Positions 5,562 through 11,879 of a DNA stretch of 11,879 bases are shown here, piece by piece. A model generated the notes under the pieces. It was not told the DNA's origin, did not search any database, and saw only the letters and a program-made list of their open reading frames with translations. Position 1 is the stretch's first letter; each line of letters opens with the position of its first letter. Source of the stretch: Pseudomonadota bacterium (GTDB lineage: Bacteria > Pseudomonadota > Gammaproteobacteria > Steroidobacterales > Steroidobacteraceae). The stretch is taken from assembly GCA_021850555.1 (NCBI GenBank), contig JAJZLX010000084.1:12355-24233 (forward strand). Reading direction: 5' to 3'. Position numbers and translations under genes: made by a program.

Positions 5562-7211
5562 ATGCCGATCGACCCACGCGCCGGCCAGCCTGCCCCGCCG
5601 CAGCTGCTGGTGGACCTGAACCGGCTTGAGAACGCGTATTACGAATGGAGTCCGGATCCGACCGATGCAGGTCAACGCGTGCAGTTCGGCACCAGCGGAC
5701 ACCGCGGGTCATCGCTGGATGCGACCTTCAACGAGGCGCATATCCTGGCCATCACCCAGGCCGTGTGCGATTACCGTCGAAGTCAGGGTATCGACGGACC
5801 GGTGTTGGTGGGAAAGGACACCCATGCTCTGTCGGCGCCGGCCGAGCGCACCGCGATCGAGGTGCTGGCGGCCAATGGCGTCGCGGCCGTTGTGGCCGAG
5901 GGCGCGGGCATCACCCCCGTGCCGGTCATCTCCCGAGCCATCGTCAGGCACAACCGGGGCCGAACTGCGCATATGGCCGACGGTCTGATTGCGACGCCGT
6001 CGCACAATCCGCCGCGTGACGGGGGCTTCAAGTACAATCCGCCGCACGGCGGACCGGCGGGCACCGAAGTGACGGCCTGGATCGAGCGGCGTGCGAATGA
6101 GCTGCTCGCGGCAGGCAATCGCGAGGTCAAGCGCGTGGCGTATACATCGGCGCGGAATGCCGCCACGACCCATGCGGCCGACTTCATCACACCGTATGTG
6201 GAGGACCTCTCCCTCGTGATCGACATGGAAGCGATCCGCCGCGCACGGCTTGCTCTCGGGGTCGATCCGCTGGGCGGGGCGGCGCTGTACTGCTGGGCGC
6301 CGATCAATGAGCGCTACGGCCTCGACATCGAAGTCGTGAACCCAAAGGTCGATCCGAGGTTCGCCTTCATGTCGCTGGATCACGACGGGAAAATCCGCAT
6401 GGACTGTTCCAGCCCCTACGCAATGGCGAGACTCGTGGCGCTCAAGGACCGGTTCCGCCTGGCGTTCGGCAACGATCCGGATTCGGACCGTCATGGAATC
6501 GTGACACCGTCGCAGGGGTTGATGAATCCAAATCAGTTCCTCGCCGTCGCGGTCGACTATCTGTTGACTCACCGCCCGTTGTGGCGACTTGGAACGCCGG
6601 TGGGCAAAACTGCCGTCAGCAGCAGCCTGATCGACCGAGTGGTCGCGCACCGCGGCGGGCGGCTGTATGAGGTACCGGTGGGATTCAAATGGTTCGCGCC
6701 CGGGCTGCTCGCCGGCTCGCTCTGCTTCGGCGGCGAGGAGAGCGCCGGAGCGAGCCTGCTGCAGCGGGATGGCGCGGCGTGGACGACCGACAAGGACGGG
6801 CCGGTGATGAATCTGCTGGCCGCCGAGATCACCGCGGTCACCGGCAAGGATCCGAGTGAGCACGCCCGCCGTTTGGCCGATGCGCACGGTACCGCCTGCT
6901 ACACTCGCATCGACGTGCCGGCGACCGTCCGGGAGAAGTCCGTGCTTGCCAAACTGGCATCCGAGGCAGTGACGGAAACGGAGCTTGCCGCCGAGCCGAT
7001 CGTCGCGAAGCTGACACGCGCGCCCGGCAACGATGCTCCCATCGGCGGGCTGAAGGTGATTGCCGCGCAGTGTTGGTTCGCCGCGCGCCCGTCCGGCACT
7101 GAGAATCTCTACAAGATATATGCCGAGAGCTTTCGTGGCCCGGAACATCTTGACAGCGTGGTGCGCGAGGCGGAGCGGATTGTCGGCCGTGCCTTGGCTC
7201 GGGAGAACTGA
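5562..7211 (+). CDS. pgm: Alpha-D-glucose phosphate-specific phosphoglucomutase
   Basis: The enzyme interconverts glucose-1-phosphate and glucose-6-phosphate, passing GlgP's product into glycolysis. The 549-residue length matches E. coli Pgm (about 546). Four-domain alpha-phosphohexomutase landmarks are all present: an N-terminal QFGTSGHRGSS (about 41-51), the catalytic phosphoserine loop TPSHNP (Ser147), the metal-binding loop DPDSDRHG (305-312), the sugar-binding GGEESAG (390-396), and the C-terminal phosphate-binding RPSGTEN (509-515). The SHNPPRDGGFKYNPPHGG stretch is typical of the Pgm subfamily as opposed to ManB or GlmM. ATG 5562 follows a GGAG about ten bases upstream and lies 14 bases after the glgP stop, so the two are surely cotranscribed. 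Confidence 0.96.
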   Translation: MPIDPRAGQPAPPQLLVDLNRLENAYYEWSPDPTDAGQRVQFGTSGHRGSSLDATFNEAHILAITQAVCDYRRSQGIDGPVLVGKDTHALSAPAERTAIEVLAANGVAAVVAEGAGITPVPVISRAIVRHNRGRTAHMADGLIATPSHNPPRDGGFKYNPPHGGPAGTEVTAWIERRANELLAAGNREVKRVAYTSARNAATTHAADFITPYVEDLSLVIDMEAIRRARLALGVDPLGGAALYCWAPINERYGLDIEVVNPKVDPRFAFMSLDHDGKIRMDCSSPYAMARLVALKDRFRLAFGNDPDSDRHGIVTPSQGLMNPNQFLAVAVDYLLTHRPLWRLGTPVGKTAVSSSLIDRVVAHRGGRLYEVPVGFKWFAPGLLAGSLCFGGEESAGASLLQRDGAAWTTDKDGPVMNLLAAEITAVTGKDPSEHARRLADAHGTACYTRIDVPATVREKSVLAKLASEAVTETELAAEPIVAKLTRAPGNDAPIGGLKVIAAQCWFAARPSGTENLYKIYAESFRGPEHLDSVVREAERIVGRALAREN

Positions 7212-7254
7212 GTGCCGCGCGGGCGCTCATGGACCGGATGAAACGGTGGCTCAA

Positions 7255-9348
7255 ATGGTGAATTGGACCGACACGGAAGGAGCGGCGCTGCCGCTCGGCG
7301 CCACGTGGTGCGCGGACACGCAGGCGTGGAACTTCGCGCTCTATTCCAAGCATGCCGAATCGGTCACGCTGTTGCTTTATGGTGGTCAGGAATTCGTCAA
7401 GCCGCTGCTGAGCCGCGCGCTGGACTACCTGCGCAACAAGTCTGGACGGATCTGGCATTGCCGCGTCCCGGCGAGCGATGCCCGTGGGGCCCGGTATTAT
7501 GCGTATTCGGTGAGCGGCCCACCCTCCGACGGCGGTTTCGAGCGCTTCGCGTTCTGTGCGCAGAAGATACTGCTCGATCCGTATGCGCAGGCGGTATTCT
7601 TCCCGCCCGATTTCGAGCGCGCGGCCGCCTGCCGGCGGGGATCGAACGCGGGCAAGGCGCCGCTCGGCGTGCTCACGGGTCAAAACGCGAATTTCGATTG
7701 GGGCGCCGACCGCAGGCCGCGGCACGACTCCGATACCGTCATCTATGAGTTGCACGTGGCCGGCTTCACGCGCAGCCCGAGCAGCGGTGTCGACCCGCTC
7801 CGGCGCGGGACTTATAGCGGGTTGATCGACAAGATTCCCTATCTGAAGGACCTCGGCATCACCGTGGTGGAGTTGATGCCGGTCTTTCAATTCGATCCCC
7901 AGGAAGGCAATTTCTGGGGGTACATGCCGCTCGGCTTCTTCGCACCCCATCACGGCTACGGCTGTCGCCCAGAGGAGAGCAGCCAGCACGACGAGTTTCG
8001 CGAGATGGTAAAGGCGCTGCATGCCGCGGACATCGAGGTGATTCTCGATGTCGTCTACAACCATACCGCGGAGGCCGGCGAGCGCGGGCCGCTGTACAGT
8101 TACAAGGGGATAGACAACAGCACTTATTATATCCTCACCGGTCGGAGCAAACCGATGTACGAGGATTTCTCCGGCACGGGCAATACTCTGCATTGCGCCA
8201 ATCGTTACGTGCGCAAGCTGATCGTGGACAGCCTGCGCTACTGGGTGCGCGAGATGCATGTCGACGGGTTCCGGTTCGATCTCGCCTCGGTGTTCTCCCG
8301 TGCCGCCGACGGCTCGCTGAGCAGCGCGGATCCGCCCATCTTCGGCGATATCCTCTCCGACCCGGATCTCGCCGGGACTCGGTTGATTGCCGAGCCCTGG
8401 GATGCGGCCGGGACATACCAGCTCGGTCGCGGCTTTCCGGGTGTGCGCTGGCTGCAGTGGAACGGCCGGTTTCGAGACGACATCCGCCTCTTCGTGCGCG
8501 GCGATGGGTCGATGATGGGTGCGCTCATGCAGCGTCTCTATGGGAGCGACGATCTGTTCCCGGACGATCGCGCGAGCGCATGTCATGCCTATCAGAGCGT
8601 CAATTTCGTCACCGTTCACGACGGGTTCACGCTCTACGATTTGGTAGCGTACAACGGCAAGCACAATGAGGCCAATGGCCACGGCAACGCGGACGGCGCC
8701 GCGGAGAATTTCAGCTGGAACTGCGGTTGGGAAGGCGATGACGCAGCGCCGCCGCAGGTGCTGGCGCTTCGCCGGCGGCAGGCGAAGAACTTCTGTGCGC
8801 TGCTGTTTCTGTCCAACGGTACACCGATGTTGCGCGCGGGGGACGAGTTCCTGCAGACCCAGGGCGGAAACAACAACGCATATAATCAGGACAATCCGAC
8901 CAGCTGGCTGAATTGGGAGCTCCTGGAGCGTAACGCGGAAATATTTCGGTTTTTCCGCGCCATGATTCGCTTCCGTACGTCGCATCCATCACTCGGCCGC
9001 AGCCGGTTCTGGCGCGACGACGTACGCTGGTTCGGCACCGGACCAACGGTCGACTTTGGGCCCCAGTCGCGCACGCTGGCCATGTACCTTGACGGTGAAT
9101 CGCAGCAGGACGTCGATCTGTACATTCTGATCAACGGCTCCGATGAGGCCATGACGTTCCAGATCCAGGTGCCTCGCGCGGACGGTTGGCGGCTCGTCCT
9201 CGACACGGGTCTGGACAGCCCCGAGGACTTCCCGCAGCCACCGTCCGGCGAGCCGCTACCAGGAACGAGCTATCGATTGGACGCCCGTGCAGTCGCGGTA
9301 ATGGCCTCGGACGAGCGGCTGCGGAACGGAGCGTATACGTGTCGGTGA
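7255..9348 (+). CDS. glgX: Glycogen debranching enzyme, GH13 isoamylase type
   Basis: It hydrolyses the alpha-1,6 branches left when phosphorylase reaches a branch point. The 697-residue product has an N-terminal CBM48-like beta-sandwich (LPLGATWCADTQAWNFALYS onward), then the GH13 barrel: region I DVVYNH (265-270), the nucleophile in GFRFDLA (Asp342), the acid/base in LIAEPWD (Glu380) and the transition-state Asp456 in TVHDGF. The stretches EDFSGTGNTL and LVAYNGKHNEANG are typical of GlgX and isoamylases. The C-terminal domain ends in a short beta-rich tail. ATG 7255 is chosen because the CBM48 begins straight after it. GTG 7246 is a close alternative; both lack a strong ribosome site, so coupling to pgm, 43 bases upstream, is likely. 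Frames starting as early as 7060 overlap pgm and are rejected. Confidence 0.94.
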   Translation: MVNWTDTEGAALPLGATWCADTQAWNFALYSKHAESVTLLLYGGQEFVKPLLSRALDYLRNKSGRIWHCRVPASDARGARYYAYSVSGPPSDGGFERFAFCAQKILLDPYAQAVFFPPDFERAAACRRGSNAGKAPLGVLTGQNANFDWGADRRPRHDSDTVIYELHVAGFTRSPSSGVDPLRRGTYSGLIDKIPYLKDLGITVVELMPVFQFDPQEGNFWGYMPLGFFAPHHGYGCRPEESSQHDEFREMVKALHAADIEVILDVVYNHTAEAGERGPLYSYKGIDNSTYYILTGRSKPMYEDFSGTGNTLHCANRYVRKLIVDSLRYWVREMHVDGFRFDLASVFSRAADGSLSSADPPIFGDILSDPDLAGTRLIAEPWDAAGTYQLGRGFPGVRWLQWNGRFRDDIRLFVRGDGSMMGALMQRLYGSDDLFPDDRASACHAYQSVNFVTVHDGFTLYDLVAYNGKHNEANGHGNADGAAENFSWNCGWEGDDAAPPQVLALRRRQAKNFCALLFLSNGTPMLRAGDEFLQTQGGNNNAYNQDNPTSWLNWELLERNAEIFRFFRAMIRFRTSHPSLGRSRFWRDDVRWFGTGPTVDFGPQSRTLAMYLDGESQQDVDLYILINGSDEAMTFQIQVPRADGWRLVLDTGLDSPEDFPQPPSGEPLPGTSYRLDARAVAVMASDERLRNGAYTCR

Positions 9349-9351
9349 GCT

Positions 9352-9370
9352 GCCGGCCACAGTGGCGGGC
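9352..9370. terminator. Weak hairpin between convergent genes
   Basis: GCCGGCCA (9352-9359) can pair with TGGCGGGC (9363-9370) around a three-base loop, with one G-G mismatch. It lies just after the glgX stop and before the end of the convergent membrane-protein gene. No T-run follows on either strand, so it is at best a weak terminator. Confidence 0.3.
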
Positions 9371-9379
9371 CTGATACCG

Positions 9380-9973
9380 CTACGACGCGAGGGTTGGGCA
9401 CAGCACGGCGGCGATGATCAGCACGAAGGTGACAGCCACGATCACCAGGCCGCGCACCGTGGCGTGAGCGTTGAGCCGGTCGGCTATGAGAGTCGTCATC
9501 ACGATCGAGAGCATGCCCGCAGCCACGCCGGCGATGCCGGCGATCTGGTTGATCCGGTACCATCGGGCAAGGCTGCCGTGCAGCAGGCGCGCCTCGTGAA
9601 TCCCATACAACGGGTTGCGCGGGATCCAGCGCATGGCCAGCGGAATACACAGGCCGATGAGCACCGCCGCGACGACGTAAGCGCTGATCCGGTAGGCCTT
9701 CAGTAGCGAGCCGCCTTCTTGTTCGGCATCGGCCGCGCCGTCGGCACCACGGGGCGGGGGCTCGCCCTTGATCAGAAAGACGAGGCTCAAGCCGATGCTG
9801 AGCACGATGGCGGCGAGGAACGCGGCATTGAAGCCCCAGAATGCCTCGATCACCGGCAGCGCCACCAGCATCAGAGCGATGTACGCGGCGAGGGTCACCC
9901 AGCCCTGCCAGCCCAGGGGGAGGCCCCAGCCGAACTGCTTGTGCGGGAACCACCATTCGCTTCGCTCACTCAC
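9380..9973 (-). CDS. Five-helix membrane protein: WQGW-type small membrane domain joined to an SdpI-like domain
   Basis: From the GTG at 9973 the protein has 197 residues. Residues about 7-70 (WWFPHKQFGWGLPLGWQGW, two membrane helices, then LIKGEPP) look like a short membrane protein usually encoded alone in proteobacteria. After an acidic linker (GADGAADAEQEGG) come three more helices with IPRNPLYGIHEARLL and ARWYRINQIAG, the signature of SdpI/YhfL-type proteins (PRNxxxGxRxxxTLxxxxxWxxxNRxxG). SdpI of Bacillus is an immunity protein against the SdpC toxin, but that role should not be carried over here. The GTG start overlaps the upstream stop as GTGA, suggesting translational coupling; there is no clear ribosome site. 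A longer reading frame upstream (to 10234) has only low-complexity Arg/Pro sequence and is not included. Confidence 0.72.
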   Translation of the reverse strand: MSERSEWWFPHKQFGWGLPLGWQGWVTLAAYIALMLVALPVIEAFWGFNAAFLAAIVLSIGLSLVFLIKGEPPPRGADGAADAEQEGGSLLKAYRISAYVVAAVLIGLCIPLAMRWIPRNPLYGIHEARLLHGSLARWYRINQIAGIAGVAAGMLSIVMTTLIADRLNAHATVRGLVIVAVTFVLIIAAVLCPTLAS

Positions 9974-10059
9974 GGACGTGCCCGCAGGGAGGCTGTCTGA
10001 GCGGCCGAAGCGATGCCCAACCTGTGGTGGCGAATCCGATGCGCACGAGGGTGCGCATC
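9958..10059. repeat. Palindromic, possibly interspersed repeat at a gene junction
   Basis: Two inverted repeats lie within about 100 bases. One is GATGCGCAC (10038-10046) with GTGCGCATC (10051-10059), a perfect 9-bp stem with a four-base loop. The other is CGCTTCG (9958-9964) with CGAAGCG (10006-10012), extended by CTCA/TGAG across a bulge. They cover the unusual C-terminal tail of the SRPBCC gene and the start of the next gene. The form is that of a REP-like element, but only one copy is in the window. Confidence 0.3.
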
Positions 10060-10656
10060 CCGCCCCAGGGCGAGCTGTTGTAAGCCGGCGCTTGCGCGGC
10101 GCGTCTGCGCGAGGGCGTGCGCGCGGATGATCCAGGGGCCTATCAGCGGGGGGATCCAGAATCTGGGCACGAACGCGAAGCGGATCCGCATACAGGTCGT
10201 CGCCGGATGCGCGGCGCAGGGCCCGACGAGCCACCGTCCGACGGCGTATTTGAAGTCACTCAACGGCCGGATCAGGGTCGCCCGCAAGACACCGCCGTGC
10301 GCATCGCCATGGACCTCGATGAGCTGCTCCTCGTGGAGGGTCTTGCAGAAAAACAGGACACAGGCGTGGAGCGTCGTATAAAGCCACACGCGATCGGGGT
10401 TGCCTGAGCGCCGGATACGGTCGAGATGCAGACTCGGGTTGTACCGCGACACGGCACGGTAGTCCTGCAGTGCGCGAAATACCGCAGGCGGGGGAGCATC
10501 GATGCGCACCTGCATGCGCACCACGAACCGGGCGTGGTGGTGTGTCACCTGTACGCTCAAGACTTGGGCCGCGTGGCCGAGGGAGGCGACACACAGCAGT
10601 GGCAACAGCAGCCATGTGGTCGAGACACGGTGTCGCGAATTGCTCTTGCCTGGCAT
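9970..10656 (-). CDS. Exported SRPBCC (START/polyketide cyclase-like) protein
   Basis: The 228-residue product has a clear Sec signal peptide (MPGKSNSRHR, hydrophobic STTWLLLPLLCVASLG, cleavage after HAA near residue 30). It is followed by a START-like ligand-binding fold: VRIDAPPPAVFRALQDYRAVSRYNP at about 50-75 is the typical SRPBCC opening, and FVPRFWIPPLIGPWIIRAHALAQTRRA (about 170-195) the closing helix. It probably acts in the periplasm, binding a hydrophobic ligand, which is unknown. The last 30 or so residues (HPRAHRIRHHRLGIASAAQ...) look unlike the family and lie over inverted repeats, so the natural C-terminus may have been altered by inserted DNA. The ATG at 10656 is chosen because the signal peptide starts there; the ribosome site is weak. 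Confidence 0.78.
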   Translation of the reverse strand: MPGKSNSRHRVSTTWLLLPLLCVASLGHAAQVLSVQVTHHHARFVVRMQVRIDAPPPAVFRALQDYRAVSRYNPSLHLDRIRRSGNPDRVWLYTTLHACVLFFCKTLHEEQLIEVHGDAHGGVLRATLIRPLSDFKYAVGRWLVGPCAAHPATTCMRIRFAFVPRFWIPPLIGPWIIRAHALAQTRRASAGLQQLALGRDAHPRAHRIRHHRLGIASAAQTASLRARP

Positions 10657-10872
10657 CTGGCCCCGTTCAGGCTGGCCGTTCGTGCCGGCCGTCGCGGCCG
10701 GGATGTCTACTGTACCGCTCGTCAGCACTTCCGGCGCAATGGTCTTTGAGTGGCCGCCCGCGGGCGGTGCACCGCCCCAGCGATCCCCCGATGGGTCGCG
10801 GGTGAGACGCGGCGCCCGGCTCCGGTCGGCCACGCACGCACGCGCCCGAGTAGCCAGGGTGCATCCTGCAGC
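10657..10872 (-). other. Intergenic region with two overlapping palindromes
   Basis: CCGCCCGCGGGCGG (10754-10767) and GGGCGGTGCACCGCCC (10762-10777) are both perfect palindromes and share GGGCGG, so an RNA can form only one hairpin at a time. On the minus strand they lie about 100-120 bases before the SRPBCC start and about 95 after the propeller gene's stop. A terminator is possible but there is no T-run. A poor -35/-10 pair (TTGCGC 10734-10739, TACAGT 10709-10714, 19 bases apart) is the only promoter-like sequence seen. Confidence 0.4.
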
Positions 10873-11879
10873 CTAGGGCGCGGCGGGTACGGACAGGGCC
10901 ACAGGGAATGGGCCTACCGGGAACGAATTCAGCACTCGCCGGGAATGCGTGCCGATCGTGACGAGGTGTCCCGTCTGGGTGTCGATGACGTAGGCGGTCT
11001 TGCCGTTCGAGCCGAATGCGACGGCGATTGGACCGCCACCGACTTTGATCGGCGCGGTAGCGCGGCTCGCTCCGGTACGGATCACGCTCAGCGTATCGAC
11101 TGCCGAATCCGCGACGAACAGCCACGTCCCGCGCGGGGATATCGCCAACTGCCGAGGCGAAAGGCCGGTCGCGATCACTCTCCCGGCTCGTCCCGTGGCT
11201 GCACTGATCGGCCGTACCGCGTTCGCGAGGGTGTCGGCGACGTAGAGCGTGTTGCCGCCGGGTGCGATTACGATCCCGGCCGGTCCGGCGCCTGCCGAAT
11301 ATGTGGTGCGCACCCTGTCTGTGCGCGTGTCGACGACACTGACTGTATTGGCGCTCTGATTCGTGACATAGAGGCTCGCACCGCCGGGAGCGAGCACCAG
11401 GCCCGCCGGCGCCGTTCCGACCGGGATGGGCTTACCCGCCGTCAGCGTCGCGGTGTTGACGGGTTGAACCGTGTTGTCGCCGCCATTGACCACCCAGAGC
11501 GTGTGACCGCCGGGGCTCAACGCAAGCGCATCCGGTCCCGTTCCGACCGTGACGGTGGCAATGACTCGCAGAGTACGGGTATTGATGACAGACACGGTAT
11601 TCGCGCCACCATTGGCGACGTACAGTCGGGTGCCTTGGGTGCCGGTCACGAGCGCCGAGGGGTTCTCGCCCACCGCGATCGAGGGTCCCACCGACTCGGT
11701 GGCGGGATCCACCGGGATCACGGCGTTGCTGGCCGTGCTGGCCACGAACACCAGCGGCAGCAGACGACCCGGCGCCGCGGTGCGCACGATCAGGCGGGCG
11801 ACATTCAGCAGGGCGCCATTTGCGGCGCGGGCGTGTACCGCGACGTTATAGTAGCCGGGAGGCAGAGCGCTTCCTGCAG
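10873..11879 (-). CDS. YVTN-family beta-propeller protein, C-terminal part (5' end outside window)
   Basis: The frame is open to the right edge and gives 334 codons before TAG. The C-terminal 285 or so residues form seven repeats of about 42 residues. Each has a strand such as LYVANGGANTVSVINTRT, LWVVNGGDNTVQPVNTAT, LYVTNQSANTVSVVDTRT, LYVADTLANAVRPISAAT or LFVADSAVDTLSVI, followed by 'GxxPxxLxxxPGG'. Seven repeats make a complete propeller of the YncE/YVTN type. The first visible residues, LPPGYYNVAVHARAANGALLN and the strand after it, look like the end of an Ig-like or PKD-like domain, so the full protein probably has one or more such domains before the propeller and is likely secreted or surface-bound. 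A GTG at 11787 is open as a start but falls inside this continuous homologous stretch, so a start beyond the window is preferred. Its ligand is unknown. Confidence 0.85.
   Translation of the reverse strand, partial: AGSALPPGYYNVAVHARAANGALLNVARLIVRTAAPGRLLPLVFVASTASNAVIPVDPATESVGPSIAVGENPSALVTGTQGTRLYVANGGANTVSVINTRTLRVIATVTVGTGPDALALSPGGHTLWVVNGGDNTVQPVNTATLTAGKPIPVGTAPAGLVLAPGGASLYVTNQSANTVSVVDTRTDRVRTTYSAGAGPAGIVIAPGGNTLYVADTLANAVRPISAATGRAGRVIATGLSPRQLAISPRGTWLFVADSAVDTLSVIRTGASRATAPIKVGGGPIAVAFGSNGKTAYVIDTQTGHLVTIGTHSRRVLNSFPVGPFPVALSVPAAP

Noticed and set aside
5709..7148. Open frame of 479 codons antisense to pgm
   Set aside because: Same reason: the plus-strand frame is an intact phosphoglucomutase and the antisense product shows no recognisable features. 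The antisense frames at 4636-5544 and 3757-4368 within glgP are the same artefact.
7060..7254. Longer N-terminus for GlgX starting inside pgm
   Set aside because: It would overlap the pgm C-terminal catalytic loop by about 150 bases, and the extra residues are Arg-rich with no CBM48 likeness; the domain begins right after 7255.
6838..8985. Very long open frame (715 codons) antisense to glgX and the end of pgm
   Set aside because: Its protein is rich in Arg, Ala, His and Val without any domain, and the opposite strand encodes pgm and glgX with all catalytic motifs. It is a codon-bias shadow in high-GC DNA.
9974..10234. N-terminal extension of the membrane protein to 10234
   Set aside because: The added residues are Arg/Pro/Ala-rich shadow of the SRPBCC gene in another frame; the GTGA overlap at 9970-9973 gives a better start.

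Overview
The window is high-GC DNA, probably from a gammaproteobacterium. The evidence is the PspF-like sigma-54 activator with a matching -24/-12 promoter, the strong AGGAGG-type ribosome sites, and the glgP-pgm-glgX set. No rRNA, tRNA, CRISPR array or intact mobile element is visible, so the lineage cannot be fixed more closely.

Left end (1-1158). The first 25 codons of a small heat-shock protein (Hsp20) run off the left edge on the minus strand. They have a near-perfect ribosome site, a 5' leader that can fold like a ROSE-type RNA thermometer, and a plausible heat-shock promoter. Next comes a frameshifted remnant of a transposase N-terminus (about 411-538, minus), then roughly 500 bases with no convincing gene.

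Regulatory pair (1084-2731). A sigma-54 activator made only of an AAA+ domain and a Fis-type DNA-binding domain, with no sensor domain, is followed by a gene for a small exported DUF4168 protein. Between them is an excellent sigma-54 promoter (TGGCATG-N4-TTGC, 2286-2300) correctly placed to drive the DUF4168 gene. This looks like a compact, self-contained sigma-54 circuit.

Glycogen breakdown operon (2846-9348). Glycogen phosphorylase (glgP), phosphoglucomutase (pgm) and debranching enzyme (glgX) are tightly packed on the plus strand. GlgP releases glucose-1-phosphate from glycogen chains, GlgX removes the branches that stall it, and Pgm turns glucose-1-phosphate into glucose-6-phosphate for central metabolism. 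Upstream of glgP are a perfect 15-bp palindrome that could be an operator and a 52-codon reading frame with a strong ribosome site whose stop overlaps the glgP start.

Right end (9380-11879, all minus strand). A five-helix membrane protein joins a short WQGW-type membrane domain to an SdpI-like domain. Its GTG start overlaps the stop of an exported START/SRPBCC-fold protein by four bases (GTGA). Further right is the C-terminal part of a seven-bladed YVTN beta-propeller protein that runs off the right edge. This block converges on glgX and has no obvious functional link to glycogen metabolism.
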